From Bacteroidota bacterium (GTDB lineage Bacteria; Bacteroidota; Bacteroidia; Flavobacteriales_D; Crocinitomicaceae): 16,138 nt of DNA. Both the position numbers and the translations under genes were made by a program. Positions within the stretch are counted from its first letter, which is position 1; each line of letters opens with the position of its first letter. The stretch spans positions 1-16,138 of the forward strand of contig SBGS01000062.1 of NCBI GenBank assembly GCA_006226555.1, in the 5' to 3' direction. The notes beneath the pieces are model-generated. The model was given only the letters and a program-made list of their open reading frames with translations. It ran no database searches and was not told the DNA's origin. Positions 1 to 7,736 of the stretch are shown in pieces.

Positions 1-284
1 AACTCACCGTAAGGGTTTACACCACTACTCCTAAAAAGCCGAATTCGGCTATGCGTAAAGTAGCGCGTGTTCGTTTAACGAATGGAAAAGAAGTGAATGC
101 CTACATCGGAGGTGAAGGACACAACCTGCAAGAGCACTCATTGGTGTTAGTGCGTGGAGGAAGGGTTAAAGACCTTCCAGGGGTTCGTTACCACATTGTT
201 CGCGGTGCAGAAGACACTGCGGGAGTTGAGGGAAGAACTCAGAGACGTTCTAAGTATGGAACTAAACGTCCTAAGAAAGCCTAA
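1..284 (+). CDS. rpsL: 30S ribosomal protein S12, 3' part (5' end outside window)
   Basis: S12 sits at the decoding centre of the small subunit and controls tRNA selection accuracy. The reading frame is open from base 3, so the ATG at 51 is an internal methionine and not the start. Visible are the VYTTTPKKPNSA loop and the GGRVKDLPGVRYH loop, the two universally conserved decoding loops. The lysines equivalent to E. coli K42 (33-35) and K87 (168-170) are both wild type, so no classical streptomycin-resistance substitution is seen at these sites; the aspartate that RimO can methylthiolate (171-173) is also present. About 94 codons remain of a usual 124-137. The residues just before RVYTTT differ from the family pattern (see findings). 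rpsG follows after 26 nt. Confidence 0.97.
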   Translation, partial: LTVRVYTTTPKKPNSAMRKVARVRLTNGKEVNAYIGGEGHNLQEHSLVLVRGGRVKDLPGVRYHIVRGAEDTAGVEGRTQRRSKYGTKRPKKA

Positions 285-310
285 TTATTAACGGATTAAA
301 GTCTTAAAAG

Positions 311-781
311 ATGAGAAGAAGAAAAGCGAAAAAGATTGCGATACTTCCGGATCCAAAGTTTAACGATGTACAGGTAACGAAATTCGTTAACAACCTAATG
401 TTAGACGGAAAGAAAAGTATAGCTTTTAAAATTTTCTACGATGCATTGGAGATCGTAGATGGTAAAATAGAAGATGCAACAGGTCTTGATACTTGGAAGA
501 AAGCGTTGGAAAACGTTACACCAAGTGTTGAGGTAAGAAGTAGAAGAGTTGGAGGGGCTACTTTCCAGATTCCTACTCCTGTGCGTGAGTCACGTAAGCA
601 GTCTCTTGCGATGAAATGGTTGATCGGTTATGCACGTAAGCGCAATGAGAAAACAATGTCTCAAAGACTTGCGTCTGAGATCATCGCTGCATCTAAAGAA
701 GAAGGTGCTGCATACAAGAAGAAAGAAGATACATTAAGAATGGCTGAAGCGAACAAGGCCTTTTCACATTTCAGATTCTAA
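311..781 (+). CDS. rpsG: 30S ribosomal protein S7
   Basis: S7 nucleates assembly of the 30S head by binding the 3' major domain of 16S rRNA and lies at the E-site mRNA exit. The 156-residue length is normal. The N-terminus is basic (MRRRKAKK) and is followed by the family blocks ILPDPKFNDVQVTKFVNNLM and LDGKKSIAFKI; the region around residues 75-100 contains the VEVRSRRVGGATFQIP stretch of the beta-hairpin that contacts mRNA, and the AMKWLIGYARKR block follows. The ATG at 311 is the natural start because the basic tail begins there. It lies 26 nt after rpsL and 3 nt before fusA. The short rpsL-rpsG gap leaves little room for the S7 translational-repression hairpin known in E. coli. Confidence 0.98.
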   Translation: MRRRKAKKIAILPDPKFNDVQVTKFVNNLMLDGKKSIAFKIFYDALEIVDGKIEDATGLDTWKKALENVTPSVEVRSRRVGGATFQIPTPVRESRKQSLAMKWLIGYARKRNEKTMSQRLASEIIAASKEEGAAYKKKEDTLRMAEANKAFSHFRF

Positions 782-784
782 ATT

Positions 785-2887
785 ATGGCAAGAGATCTTA
801 AATTTACCAGAAACATTGGTATTGCTGCTCACATCGATGCGGGTAAAACAACGACTACTGAGCGTATACTTTACTACGGTGGTGTAAACCACAAGATCGG
901 TGAGGTACACGAAGGTGGAGCAACAATGGACTGGATGGAGCAAGAGCAGGAAAGAGGTATCACGATTACTTCTGCTGCTACGACGCTTAAATGGAACTAC
1001 CGTGGTCAAGAGTACCACATGAATATCATCGATACTCCGGGACACGTTGACTTTACAGTAGAAGTTAACCGTTCTTTGCGTGTATTAGATGGTCTAGTAT
1101 TCTTGTTCTCTGCGGTTGATGGGGTTGAGCCTCAATCTGAAACAAACTGGCGTTTGGCAAACAACTACAACGTTCCTCGTATCGGTTTCGTAAACAAAAT
1201 GGACCGTCAAGGAGCAGATTTCTTAGCTGTTTGTAAGCAAGTAAAAGAAATGTTAGGAAGTCATGCACTTCCGTTACAGTTGAATATCGGAGCTGAAGAT
1301 GATTTCAAAGGAGTTGTTGATTTGATCAACTTCAAAGGAATTGTTTGGAATGAGGAAGATCAGGGGATGACTTTCCAGGAAGTTGAAATTCCTGCAGACA
1401 TCATCGATGAGGCGACTCAATTGCGCGAAGAGTTATTAGAGGCTGTAGCTGAATTCGATGATACTTTGATGGAAAAGTATTTCGAAGATCCTGAGTCTTT
1501 GAGTGAGCGTGAAATTCTTGATGCATTACGTGAAGCTACTATCGCTGGTAAAGTTGTACCAATGATGTGTGGTTCTGCATTTAAGAACAAAGGGGTACAA
1601 GCGATGTTGGATATGGTAATGGAAATTCTTCCTTCACCACTTGATATCGAAGCGATCGTTGGTACAAACCCTAAAACAGGAGGAGAAGAAAAACGTAAGC
1701 CAAGCTTTGATGAGCCGTTTGCAGCTCTAGCATTTAAGATTGCAACTGACCCATACGTAGGTCGTTTGTGTTTTACTCGTGCTTACTCAGGTAAACTTCC
1801 TGCAGGTTCTTATGTGTTAAACACACGTTCTGGAAATAAGGAGCGTATTTCACGTATCTTCCAGATGCACGCAAACAAGCAAAATCAAATTAACGAACTA
1901 GGTGCTGGTGATATCGGTGCGTTGGTTGGATTTAAGGATATCAAAACTGGAGATACATTGTGTGCAGAGAATGCGCCGATCGTACTTGAGTCTATGGATT
2001 TCCCAGATCCGGTAATTGGAGTTGCTATTGAGCCTAAAACTCAGGCAGATTCTGATAAATTGGGTACTGCATTGGCTAAATTGGCTGAAGAGGATCCTAC
2101 TTTCCGCGTACAGACTGACGAGGAAACTGGTCAAACTGTTATTTCTGGAATGGGTGAGCTTCACTTGGATATCATCATCGACCGTTTACGTCGTGAGTTC
2201 AAAGTTGAGGTTAACCAAGGAGCTCCTCAGGTTTCTTACCGTGAAAATATTACTGGAGAAGTTCAGCACCGTGAGGTATATAAGAAACAAACGGGTGGTC
2301 GCGGTAAATTCGCAGACATCATCGTTAAGATTTCTCCTCAGGATGATCCTGAAAAAACTGGTCTAGAGTTCATCAACTCAGTAAAAGGAGGTAACGTTCC
2401 TAAAGAATTTGTTCCTTCAGTTGAAAAAGGATTCAAGGAAGCAATGTCAAATGGTGTACTTGCTGGATTCCAGATCGATGCAATGAAAGTGGAACTTCTT
2501 GATGGATCATTCCACCCGGTTGACTCGGATCAGCTTTCTTTCGAATTGGCTGCGAAGATGGCATTCAAGGCTGCAGTTAAGCAATGTAAGCCGGTTCTTC
2601 TTGAGCCAATGATGAAGCTGGAGGTTGTAACTCCGGAAGAGTCAATGGGAGACGTTGTTGCTGACCTTAACCGTCGTCGTGGTATCATGAAAGGTATGGA
2701 CGATAGAGCGGGAGCGAAAGTAGTTAAGGCAGATGTGCCACTTTCAGAAATGTTCGGTTATGTAACGCAATTGCGTACAATTACTTCTGGACGTGCTAAT
2801 TCAAGTATGGAGTTCTCTCACTATGCTGAGGCACCTAAGAATGTAGCGGATGAGGTAATTGCAAAGATTAAAGGTGTAACAGCTTAA
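785..2887 (+). CDS. fusA: Elongation factor G
   Basis: EF-G is the GTPase that drives tRNA-mRNA translocation and, with ribosome recycling factor, splits ribosomes. The 700-residue protein has the five-domain length of the family. GTPase motifs are intact: G1 AHIDAGKT (15-22), the switch I/G2 block RGITITSAATT (57-67), G3 DTPGH (83-87), G4 NKMD (137-140) and G5 GSAFKNKG (about residue 262). Domain IV contains the QTGGRGKFADI stretch and domain V ends in a helix rich in charged residues. Translation starts 3 nt after rpsG. tuf, which follows fusA in the E. coli str operon, is absent; rpsJ follows after 12 nt. It matches canonical EF-G rather than the tetracycline-protection or EF-G2 paralogues, judging by its intact motifs and its operon position. 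Confidence 0.98.
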   Translation: MARDLKFTRNIGIAAHIDAGKTTTTERILYYGGVNHKIGEVHEGGATMDWMEQEQERGITITSAATTLKWNYRGQEYHMNIIDTPGHVDFTVEVNRSLRVLDGLVFLFSAVDGVEPQSETNWRLANNYNVPRIGFVNKMDRQGADFLAVCKQVKEMLGSHALPLQLNIGAEDDFKGVVDLINFKGIVWNEEDQGMTFQEVEIPADIIDEATQLREELLEAVAEFDDTLMEKYFEDPESLSEREILDALREATIAGKVVPMMCGSAFKNKGVQAMLDMVMEILPSPLDIEAIVGTNPKTGGEEKRKPSFDEPFAALAFKIATDPYVGRLCFTRAYSGKLPAGSYVLNTRSGNKERISRIFQMHANKQNQINELGAGDIGALVGFKDIKTGDTLCAENAPIVLESMDFPDPVIGVAIEPKTQADSDKLGTALAKLAEEDPTFRVQTDEETGQTVISGMGELHLDIIIDRLRREFKVEVNQGAPQVSYRENITGEVQHREVYKKQTGGRGKFADIIVKISPQDDPEKTGLEFINSVKGGNVPKEFVPSVEKGFKEAMSNGVLAGFQIDAMKVELLDGSFHPVDSDQLSFELAAKMAFKAAVKQCKPVLLEPMMKLEVVTPEESMGDVVADLNRRRGIMKGMDDRAGAKVVKADVPLSEMFGYVTQLRTITSGRANSSMEFSHYAEAPKNVADEVIAKIKGVTA

Positions 2888-2899
2888 TAGTAAAAGAAA

Positions 2900-3205
2900 A
2901 TGAGTCAGAAAATTAGAATAAAACTGAAATCATACGATCATAATTTGGTTGACAAATCAGCTGAAAAGATCGTAAAAACAGTAAAGGCTACAGGTGCGGT
3001 TGTTAGTGGTCCAATTCCATTGCCAACTCACAAGAGAATCTATACTGTATTGAAGTCTCCACACGTAAACAAAAAAGCACGTGAGCAGTTCGAACTTTGT
3101 TCTTACAAGCGTTTGATGGATATCTACAGTTCTTCTTCAAAGACTGTTGATGCATTGATGCGTTTGGAATTGCCAAGTGGTGTTGATGTAGAGATCAAAG
3201 TGTGA
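2900..3205 (+). CDS. rpsJ: 30S ribosomal protein S10
   Basis: S10 is a 30S head protein that in E. coli also acts as NusE, bridging NusG or NusB to RNA polymerase in transcription-translation coupling. It is 101 residues, the typical size. The family blocks IRIKLKSYDH (5-14), GAVVSGPIPLPT (32-43) and KRIYTVLKSPHVNKKAREQFE (45-65) are present. The gene ends GTG-TGA with a second in-frame TAA directly after. It begins only 12 nt after fusA, so the long untranslated S10 leader through which L4 represses this operon in E. coli cannot exist immediately upstream here. Confidence 0.98.
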   Translation: MSQKIRIKLKSYDHNLVDKSAEKIVKTVKATGAVVSGPIPLPTHKRIYTVLKSPHVNKKAREQFELCSYKRLMDIYSSSSKTVDALMRLELPSGVDVEIKV

Positions 3206-3241
3206 TAAAGTAAATAAGTAGTAACAATTAATAATTAAAGT

Positions 3242-3856
3242 ATGCCAGGTATTATTGGTAGAAAGATCGGAATGACTAGCATCTACAGTGCTGAGGGCAA
3301 AGCAATGCCATGCACGGTTATAGAAGCTGGTCCTTGTGTGGTCACTCAGGTGAAAACACAAGACAGAGATGGTTACGACGCCGTTCAACTTGGTTTTGGT
3401 GATCGCAAAGAAAAGAATACACCAAACGCGTTGAAAGGTCACTTTAAGAAGGCCAACACTGAACCTAAAGCTAAGCTTGCTGAATTCGATGGATTCGATG
3501 GGCTTAACTTGGGAGATACTGTAAGTGTTGACATTTTCGAAGAGGGAGAGTTCGTTTTCGTCACAGGAACCTCTAAAGGTAAAGGATTCCAGGGAGTTGT
3601 TAAACGTCACGGATTTGGTGGAGTAGGACAAAGTACTCACGGTCAGCACAACAGAATGCGTGCTCCGGGTTCAATTGGTGCTGCTTCATATCCAGCTCGC
3701 GTATTCAAAGGAATGCGAATGGCGGGTCAAACTGGAAACAAGCAAGTGACAATCGAAAACCTTCAGGTGCTTAAGGTAATGACTGACAAGAATTTGTTGG
3801 TGGTTAAAGGATCTATTCCAGGTCCAAAAGGTTCAACCGTAACAATTGAGAAGTAA
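3242..3856 (+). CDS. rplC: 50S ribosomal protein L3
   Basis: L3 is an early-binding 23S rRNA protein whose extended loop reaches the peptidyl transferase centre. Length is 204 residues, close to the usual 205-210. The family blocks GIIGRKIGMTSIY (3-15), TGTSKGKGFQGVVKRHGF (108-125) and RAPGSIG...RVFKGMRMAGQTGN (140-166) are clear. At residue 149 a serine replaces the glutamine that PrmB methylates in E. coli (Q150), see findings. The stop codon overlaps the next start by one base (TAATG), which suggests rplD translation is coupled to it. A 36-nt AT-rich gap without an evident hairpin separates it from rpsJ. Confidence 0.98.
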   Translation: MPGIIGRKIGMTSIYSAEGKAMPCTVIEAGPCVVTQVKTQDRDGYDAVQLGFGDRKEKNTPNALKGHFKKANTEPKAKLAEFDGFDGLNLGDTVSVDIFEEGEFVFVTGTSKGKGFQGVVKRHGFGGVGQSTHGQHNRMRAPGSIGAASYPARVFKGMRMAGQTGNKQVTIENLQVLKVMTDKNLLVVKGSIPGPKGSTVTIEK

Positions 3857-4482
3857 TGGAAGTTAAAGTTATTAATTCAAAGGGTAACGCGACATCTAAG
3901 TCAGTAAGCTTGTCAGATGATGTATTCGGTATTGAGCCAAATGATCACGCAATTTACTTGGATGTTAAGCAACATCTTGCAAACCGTCGTCAAGGTACGC
4001 ACAAATCAAAGGAGCGTGCTGAGATTGCTGGATCAACTCGCAAGATCAAGAAACAAAAAGGAACTGGTGGTGCACGTGCTGGTAGCATTAAGTCAGGTAC
4101 ACGTGTAGGTGGTGGTCGTATTTTCGGACCACGTCCAAGAAACTACGGTTTCAAATTGAATGTTAAATTGAAAAGATTGGCTCGTAAGTCAGCTTTCTCT
4201 TACAAAGCGAAAAATGAAGATCTAATCGTAATCGAGGATTTAAATCTAGATGCGATCAAGACTAAGGATTTCGTAGCATTGATCAAAGGACTGAAGTTGG
4301 AAGGACAGAAAGTACTTATGATCCTTGGAGAGAAAAATGACAATGTTTATTTGTCATCTCGTAACCTAAACAAGGTTAAGGTCGTAACAGCTGATTCAGT
4401 TAACACGTTTGATGTGTTGAATGCTGGAAAAGTAGTGATGGCTCAGGGTTCAATTGAGACAATCGAAAAGATTTTAAACTGA
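3856..4482 (+). CDS. rplD: 50S ribosomal protein L4
   Basis: L4 binds 23S rRNA domain I and its long loop lines the peptide exit tunnel next to L22. The 208-residue protein shows the basic loop KKQKGTGGARAGSIKSG (around residues 70-86), the region where macrolide-resistance changes occur in other bacteria; the tip residues match the family. A globular alpha/beta domain follows with the block KVLMILGEKNDNVYLSSRNL. Its ATG overlaps the rplC stop by one nucleotide. In E. coli L4 also represses the S10 operon; the spacing upstream of rpsJ in this window does not support the same mechanism. Confidence 0.98.
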   Translation: MEVKVINSKGNATSKSVSLSDDVFGIEPNDHAIYLDVKQHLANRRQGTHKSKERAEIAGSTRKIKKQKGTGGARAGSIKSGTRVGGGRIFGPRPRNYGFKLNVKLKRLARKSAFSYKAKNEDLIVIEDLNLDAIKTKDFVALIKGLKLEGQKVLMILGEKNDNVYLSSRNLNKVKVVTADSVNTFDVLNAGKVVMAQGSIETIEKILN

Positions 4483-4489
4483 TTGAGAG

Positions 4490-4786
4490 ATGAAGACAAT
4501 TATCAAGAGACCAATCATTACAGAAAAGGCTACAGGTCAAAGTGAAACTAAAAACCGTTTCACTTTCGAAGTAGAACCTTCTGCCAATAAGTTGGAAATT
4601 AAGAACGCTGTCGAGAAGATGTATGGAGTTCAGATTACTGATGTTCGTACAATGAATTATGGCGGTGGTAAATCCTCTGTAAAGTATACAAACAGAGGTA
4701 TCGTTGAGCAACCAAGCAAACGTTGGAAAAAAGCGGTTGTTACAGTTGCGGATGGAGAAACGATTGATTTGTTTAATAATTTTTAA
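4490..4786 (+). CDS. rplW: 50S ribosomal protein L23
   Basis: L23 lies at the mouth of the peptide exit tunnel and is the main docking site for trigger factor and SRP. The 98-residue length fits. The N-terminal block IIKRPIITEKAT (4-15), the FTFEVEPSANKLEIKNAVEKMYGV block (24-47) and the basic C-terminal KRWKKAVVTVADGETIDLF are family-typical. The glutamate corresponding to the trigger-factor contact of E. coli (E18) cannot be assigned with certainty by eye, although the segment is conserved. It sits 7 nt after rplD and 10 nt before rplB. Confidence 0.97.
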   Translation: MKTIIKRPIITEKATGQSETKNRFTFEVEPSANKLEIKNAVEKMYGVQITDVRTMNYGGGKSSVKYTNRGIVEQPSKRWKKAVVTVADGETIDLFNNF

Positions 4787-4796
4787 GTAGAAAGAA

Positions 4797-5621
4797 ATGG
4801 GTCTTAAAAAATTCAAGCCTACAACTCCAGGGCAAAGACACAAGATCATCAGCGACTACTCTGAAATTACTACGGCAGCACCGGAAAAGAGCCTTGTAAA
4901 AGGTAAATCTAAGTCTGGTGGTCGTAATAACGATGGTCGTATGACGATGCGTTATATCGGTGGTGGACACAAACAAAAGTATCGTGTCATCGATTTCAAA
5001 CGCGAAAAAGAAGGTATCCCTGCTACTGTTAAGTCGATCGAGTATGATCCAAACAGAACAGCACGTATAGCACTTCTTTATTATGCAGATGGTGAGAAAC
5101 GCTATATCCTTGCTCCGGATGGACTTAAAGTAGGGGATACGGTAGTTTCTGGAAAAGACGCTGCGCCTAACGTAGGTAATGCACTTTATTTATCTGATGT
5201 GCCACTAGGTACAGTGATTCACAACATTGAGTTGAAGCCAGGTAAAGGTGGTGCTATTGCACGTGGAGCAGGTACTTATGCACAATTGAATGCTCGTGAT
5301 GGTAAGTATGCTATCGTTAAATTGCCTTCAGGTGAAACACGTATGATCCTAACGGCATGTATGGCTACTATCGGAGCTGTTTCTAACTCTGAGCACAACT
5401 TGGTTGTATCTGGTAAAGCAGGTCGTTCACGTTGGTTGGGTCGTCGTCCACGCGTTCGTGGTGTGGTAATGAACCCGGTTGATCACCCGATGGGTGGTGG
5501 TGAAGGACGTAATGCCGGAGGTCACCCACGTTCACGTAACGGTATGCCTGCGAAGGGATACAAAACACGTGCGAAGAAGAAGTATTCAGATAAGTTTATC
5601 ATCGAAAGAAGAAAAAAATAA
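4797..5621 (+). CDS. rplB: 50S ribosomal protein L2
   Basis: L2 is needed for subunit association and supports the peptidyl transferase centre. Length is 274 residues against 273 in E. coli. Visible blocks are KSGGRNNDGRMTMRYIGGGHKQKYR (about 40-64), the OB/SH3-like core, LPSGETRMILTACMATIGAVSN (about 178-199) and the highly conserved MNPVDHPMGGGEGR stretch. Asp229-His230 (DH of that stretch, codons at 5481-5486) correspond to D228-H229, whose mutation impairs peptidyl transfer in E. coli. The HPM in place of HPH two residues later is a family variant rather than a defect. The C-terminus is strongly basic. rpsS follows after 7 nt. Confidence 0.98.
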   Translation: MGLKKFKPTTPGQRHKIISDYSEITTAAPEKSLVKGKSKSGGRNNDGRMTMRYIGGGHKQKYRVIDFKREKEGIPATVKSIEYDPNRTARIALLYYADGEKRYILAPDGLKVGDTVVSGKDAAPNVGNALYLSDVPLGTVIHNIELKPGKGGAIARGAGTYAQLNARDGKYAIVKLPSGETRMILTACMATIGAVSNSEHNLVVSGKAGRSRWLGRRPRVRGVVMNPVDHPMGGGEGRNAGGHPRSRNGMPAKGYKTRAKKKYSDKFIIERRKK

Positions 5622-5628
5622 TTAGTGT

Positions 5629-5904
5629 ATGAGTCGTTCGTTGAAAAAACCACCGTTTGTTCATTATAAATTGATGAAGCGAGTGGATGATGCACAGGCA
5701 TCAGGAAGCAAGGCTGTAATTAAGACGTGGTCTCGTGCAAGCACGATTACTCCGGATTTTGTTGGTCTTACTTTCGCTGTACATAATGGTAATAAATTCA
5801 TACCTGTGTTCGTAACTGAAAACATGGTAGGTCACAAATTAGGAGAATTTGCTCCTACTCGTAACTTCCGTGGACACGCAGGTAAAAAGGATAAGAAAAG
5901 ATAA
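5629..5904 (+). CDS. rpsS: 30S ribosomal protein S19
   Basis: S19 is a 30S head protein that forms a complex with S13 and contacts the A-site finger of 23S rRNA. It has the usual length, 91 residues. Diagnostic sequence runs from MSRSLKKPPFV (1-11) through KTWSRASTITPDFVGLTFAVHNG (32-54) to the near-universal MVGHKLGEFAPTRNFRGHAG block (66-85), followed by a basic tail. It is placed 7 nt after rplB and 10 nt before rplV, the conserved S10-cluster order. Confidence 0.98.
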   Translation: MSRSLKKPPFVHYKLMKRVDDAQASGSKAVIKTWSRASTITPDFVGLTFAVHNGNKFIPVFVTENMVGHKLGEFAPTRNFRGHAGKKDKKR

Positions 5905-5914
5905 TTAGCGAGTT

Positions 5915-6316
5915 ATGGGAGCTAGAAAAAGATTAAGAGCAGAGAACATAAAGGAGCAGAAAAACAACACAGCTTTCGCTAAGTTGAACAGTTCTCCTTT
6001 TTCTCCACGCAAAATGAGACTAGTTGCTGATCTTGTAAGAGGTGTCGAAGTAAATAAGGCTTTGAACATTTTGCAGCATGATCCGAAAATTGCTTCAACA
6101 AGTCTAGAGAAATTACTTCGTTCTGCGATTGCCAATTGGGAACAAAAGAATGAAGGAAAGAGTATCGAAGAAGAAACACTTTATGTGAAGGAGATCCAGG
6201 TAAGTCCTGCTCCGATGTTGAAGCGTATTCAACCTGCACCTCAAGGTCGTGCACACAGAATCAGAAAAAGGTCAAACCATGTAACTATCGTCGTAGACGG
6301 TAAGGATGCAGAATAA
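5915..6316 (+). CDS. rplV: 50S ribosomal protein L22
   Basis: L22 binds all domains of 23S rRNA, and its long beta-hairpin lines the exit tunnel opposite L4. At 133 residues it is longer than the 110-residue E. coli protein because of an N-terminal extension of about 20 residues (MGARKRLRAENIKEQK...). Core blocks are SPFSPRKMRLVADLVRG (about 27-43) and the hairpin VSPAPMLKRIQPAPQGRAHRIRKRSNHVTIVV near the C-terminus. No in-frame ATG closer to the core fits better, and the gap to rpsS is only 10 nt, so the 5915 start is preferred. rpsC follows after 11 nt. Confidence 0.97.
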   Translation: MGARKRLRAENIKEQKNNTAFAKLNSSPFSPRKMRLVADLVRGVEVNKALNILQHDPKIASTSLEKLLRSAIANWEQKNEGKSIEEETLYVKEIQVSPAPMLKRIQPAPQGRAHRIRKRSNHVTIVVDGKDAE

Positions 6317-6327
6317 AATTTAGATAA

Positions 6328-7041
6328 ATGGGACAAAAAACGAATCCAATTGGTAATAGATTAGGTTTCATCAAAGGATGGGATTCTAACTGGTACGGAG
6401 GAAAGAACTACAGAGAAAAGATCGTTGAAGACGATAAGATCCGTAGATATCTTGAAGCTCGTTTATCTAGAGCAAGTATTGCTAAGATCATCATCGAACG
6501 CACGCTGAAGTTGGTAACCGTTACTATCCACACAGCACGTCCGGGAGTGATCATTGGTAAAGGTGGTCAGGAAGTTGACAAGTTGAAAGAAGAGCTTAAG
6601 AAGCTTACGAAGAAGGAGATTCAGATCAACATCTTCGAAGTTAAGCGTCCTGAGCTTGATGCACGTCTTGTTGCTGATGGAATTGCTCGTCAGCTTGAGG
6701 CACGTATCTCTTTCAGAAGAGCAATCAAAATGGCTATCGCGAGTACAATGCGCATGGGAGCTGAAGGAATCAAAATCAAGATTTCCGGACGTTTGAATGG
6801 TGCAGAAATGGCTCGTTCAGAGATGTACAAGGATGGACGTACTCCGTTACATACGTTCAGAGCTGACATCGATTATGCACGTGCAGAAGCACACACGACT
6901 TATGGTCGTCTTGGGATCAAGGTGTGGATCTGTAAAGGCGAAGTTTACGGTAAGCGTGATCTTTCTCCAAACGTAGGTCAAGAGCAAGCGAAATCAGGAG
7001 GTGGAAGAAAACCTGCAGCAAAGAGAAGAGCTAAGAAGTAA
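6328..7041 (+). CDS. rpsC: 30S ribosomal protein S3
   Basis: S3 forms part of the mRNA entry tunnel together with S4 and S5 and contributes to the ribosomal helicase activity. The 237-residue protein starts MGQKTNPIGNRLGFIKGWDSNW and carries a KH type 2 domain whose GXXG loop is GKGG at 77-80 in the segment RPGVIIGKGGQEVDKL. The C-terminal S3 domain includes the GAEGIKIKISGRLNGAEMAR block (about 143-162) and ends in a lysine/arginine-rich tail. A 35-nt gap with a short inverted repeat follows before rplP, longer than most gaps in the cluster. Confidence 0.98.
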   Translation: MGQKTNPIGNRLGFIKGWDSNWYGGKNYREKIVEDDKIRRYLEARLSRASIAKIIIERTLKLVTVTIHTARPGVIIGKGGQEVDKLKEELKKLTKKEIQINIFEVKRPELDARLVADGIARQLEARISFRRAIKMAIASTMRMGAEGIKIKISGRLNGAEMARSEMYKDGRTPLHTFRADIDYARAEAHTTYGRLGIKVWICKGEVYGKRDLSPNVGQEQAKSGGGRKPAAKRRAKK

Positions 7042-7061
7042 TTACTGCAGTGCAGTGTAAT
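7041..7061 (+). repeat. Short imperfect inverted repeat at the rpsC stop
   Basis: Just after, and touching, the rpsC stop codon is a small hairpin: ACTG at 7044-7047 can pair with CAGT at 7053-7056 around a 5-nt loop, and ATT at 7041-7043 with AAT at 7059-7061 across a two-base GT bulge. The core is also a direct repeat of TGCAG. There is no following T-run, so it does not look like an intrinsic terminator. It may be a weak stabilising or processing structure, or chance. Confidence 0.3.
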
Positions 7062-7076
7062 TAAAATTGAATTAAA

Positions 7077-7505
7077 ATGTTATCACCAAAAAGAACCAAG
7101 CACAGAAAGGCCTTTAAGGGAAGAAACAGAGGTATTGCACATAGAGGTAGTACAGTTGATTTCGGATCATTTGGTCTTAAAACGTTGGAGCCAGGTTGGA
7201 TCACTTCACGCCAGATCGAGGCAGCTCGTATCGCGGTAACACGTTACATGAAACGTGAAGGAAAGGTTTGGATCAGAATTTTCCCTGACAAACCAGTAAC
7301 AGCAAAACCGGCTGAAGTACGTATGGGTAAAGGTAAAGGAGCACCAAGTCACTGGGTGGCTGTAGTGCGTCCTGGTCGTATCATGTTCGAAGCGGATGGT
7401 GTACCTTACGAAATCGCAAAAGAAGCAATGCGCCTTGCGGCTCAGAAACTTCCTGTGAAATGTAAGTTCGTTACACGTCACGATTATGTTGTACCAGGTA
7501 AATAA
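7077..7505 (+). CDS. rplP: 50S ribosomal protein L16
   Basis: L16 binds near the A-site tRNA elbow and helps position tRNA and organise the peptidyl transferase centre. At 142 residues it is slightly longer than the E. coli protein (136). Clear family blocks are MLSPKRTKHRKAFKGRNRGIA (1-21), ITSRQIEAARIAVTRYMKREGKVWIRIFPDKPVT (42-75) and AEVRMGKGKGAPSHWVAVVRPGRIMFE. Arg82 in that last block corresponds to the arginine hydroxylated by YcfD/RoxA in E. coli; whether it is modified here is unknown. rpmC follows after 8 nt. Confidence 0.98.
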   Translation: MLSPKRTKHRKAFKGRNRGIAHRGSTVDFGSFGLKTLEPGWITSRQIEAARIAVTRYMKREGKVWIRIFPDKPVTAKPAEVRMGKGKGAPSHWVAVVRPGRIMFEADGVPYEIAKEAMRLAAQKLPVKCKFVTRHDYVVPGK

Positions 7506-7513
7506 TATTGGTT

Positions 7514-7708
7514 ATGAAACAACAAGAAATCACAAAAATGTCGGTTCAGGATCTTAAGGATCAGATCGCAAACGGTACTGAGACTTTGGTAAAGATGCGT
7601 TTGGCACACAAAGTTTCTCCAATGGAAAATCCAATGCAGATTCGTTCATTGCGCAGAAATATTGCACGCCTAAAGACCGAATTAACAAAACGTGAAGCAC
7701 AGGCTTAA
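7514..7708 (+). CDS. rpmC: 50S ribosomal protein L29
   Basis: L29 is a small two-helix protein next to L23 at the tunnel exit. From the ATG at 7514 it is 64 residues beginning MKQQEITKMSVQDLKDQI, the usual form. A TTG two codons upstream (7508) is in frame and would add only Met-Val; it is not needed to explain family length, so ATG 7514 is preferred. Helix one carries the LVKMRLAHKVSPMENPMQIRSLRRNIARLKTEL family block at residues 25-57. rpsQ follows after 28 nt. Confidence 0.96.
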   Translation: MKQQEITKMSVQDLKDQIANGTETLVKMRLAHKVSPMENPMQIRSLRRNIARLKTELTKREAQA

Positions 7709-7736
7709 ACCTGTTTAACAAAGAAAGAAGCTTGAA

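Noticed and set aside
51..53. ATG at 51 as the start of rpsL
   Set aside because: The frame is open upstream to base 3 and encodes conserved S12 residues, so this ATG is internal.
2016..2366. Second plus-strand frame inside fusA
   Set aside because: It overlaps the EF-G frame, which is fully conserved there; the alternate product is low-complexity and has no family features.
3137..3649. Minus-strand frame of 170 codons opposite rpsJ/rplC
   Set aside because: It lies opposite well-supported ribosomal genes, has no recognisable family features, and is explained by codon bias of the real frame.
7508..7513. TTG at 7508 as the start of rpmC
   Set aside because: It only adds Met-Val before the ATG at 7514, which gives the normal L29 length and the usual MKQ start.
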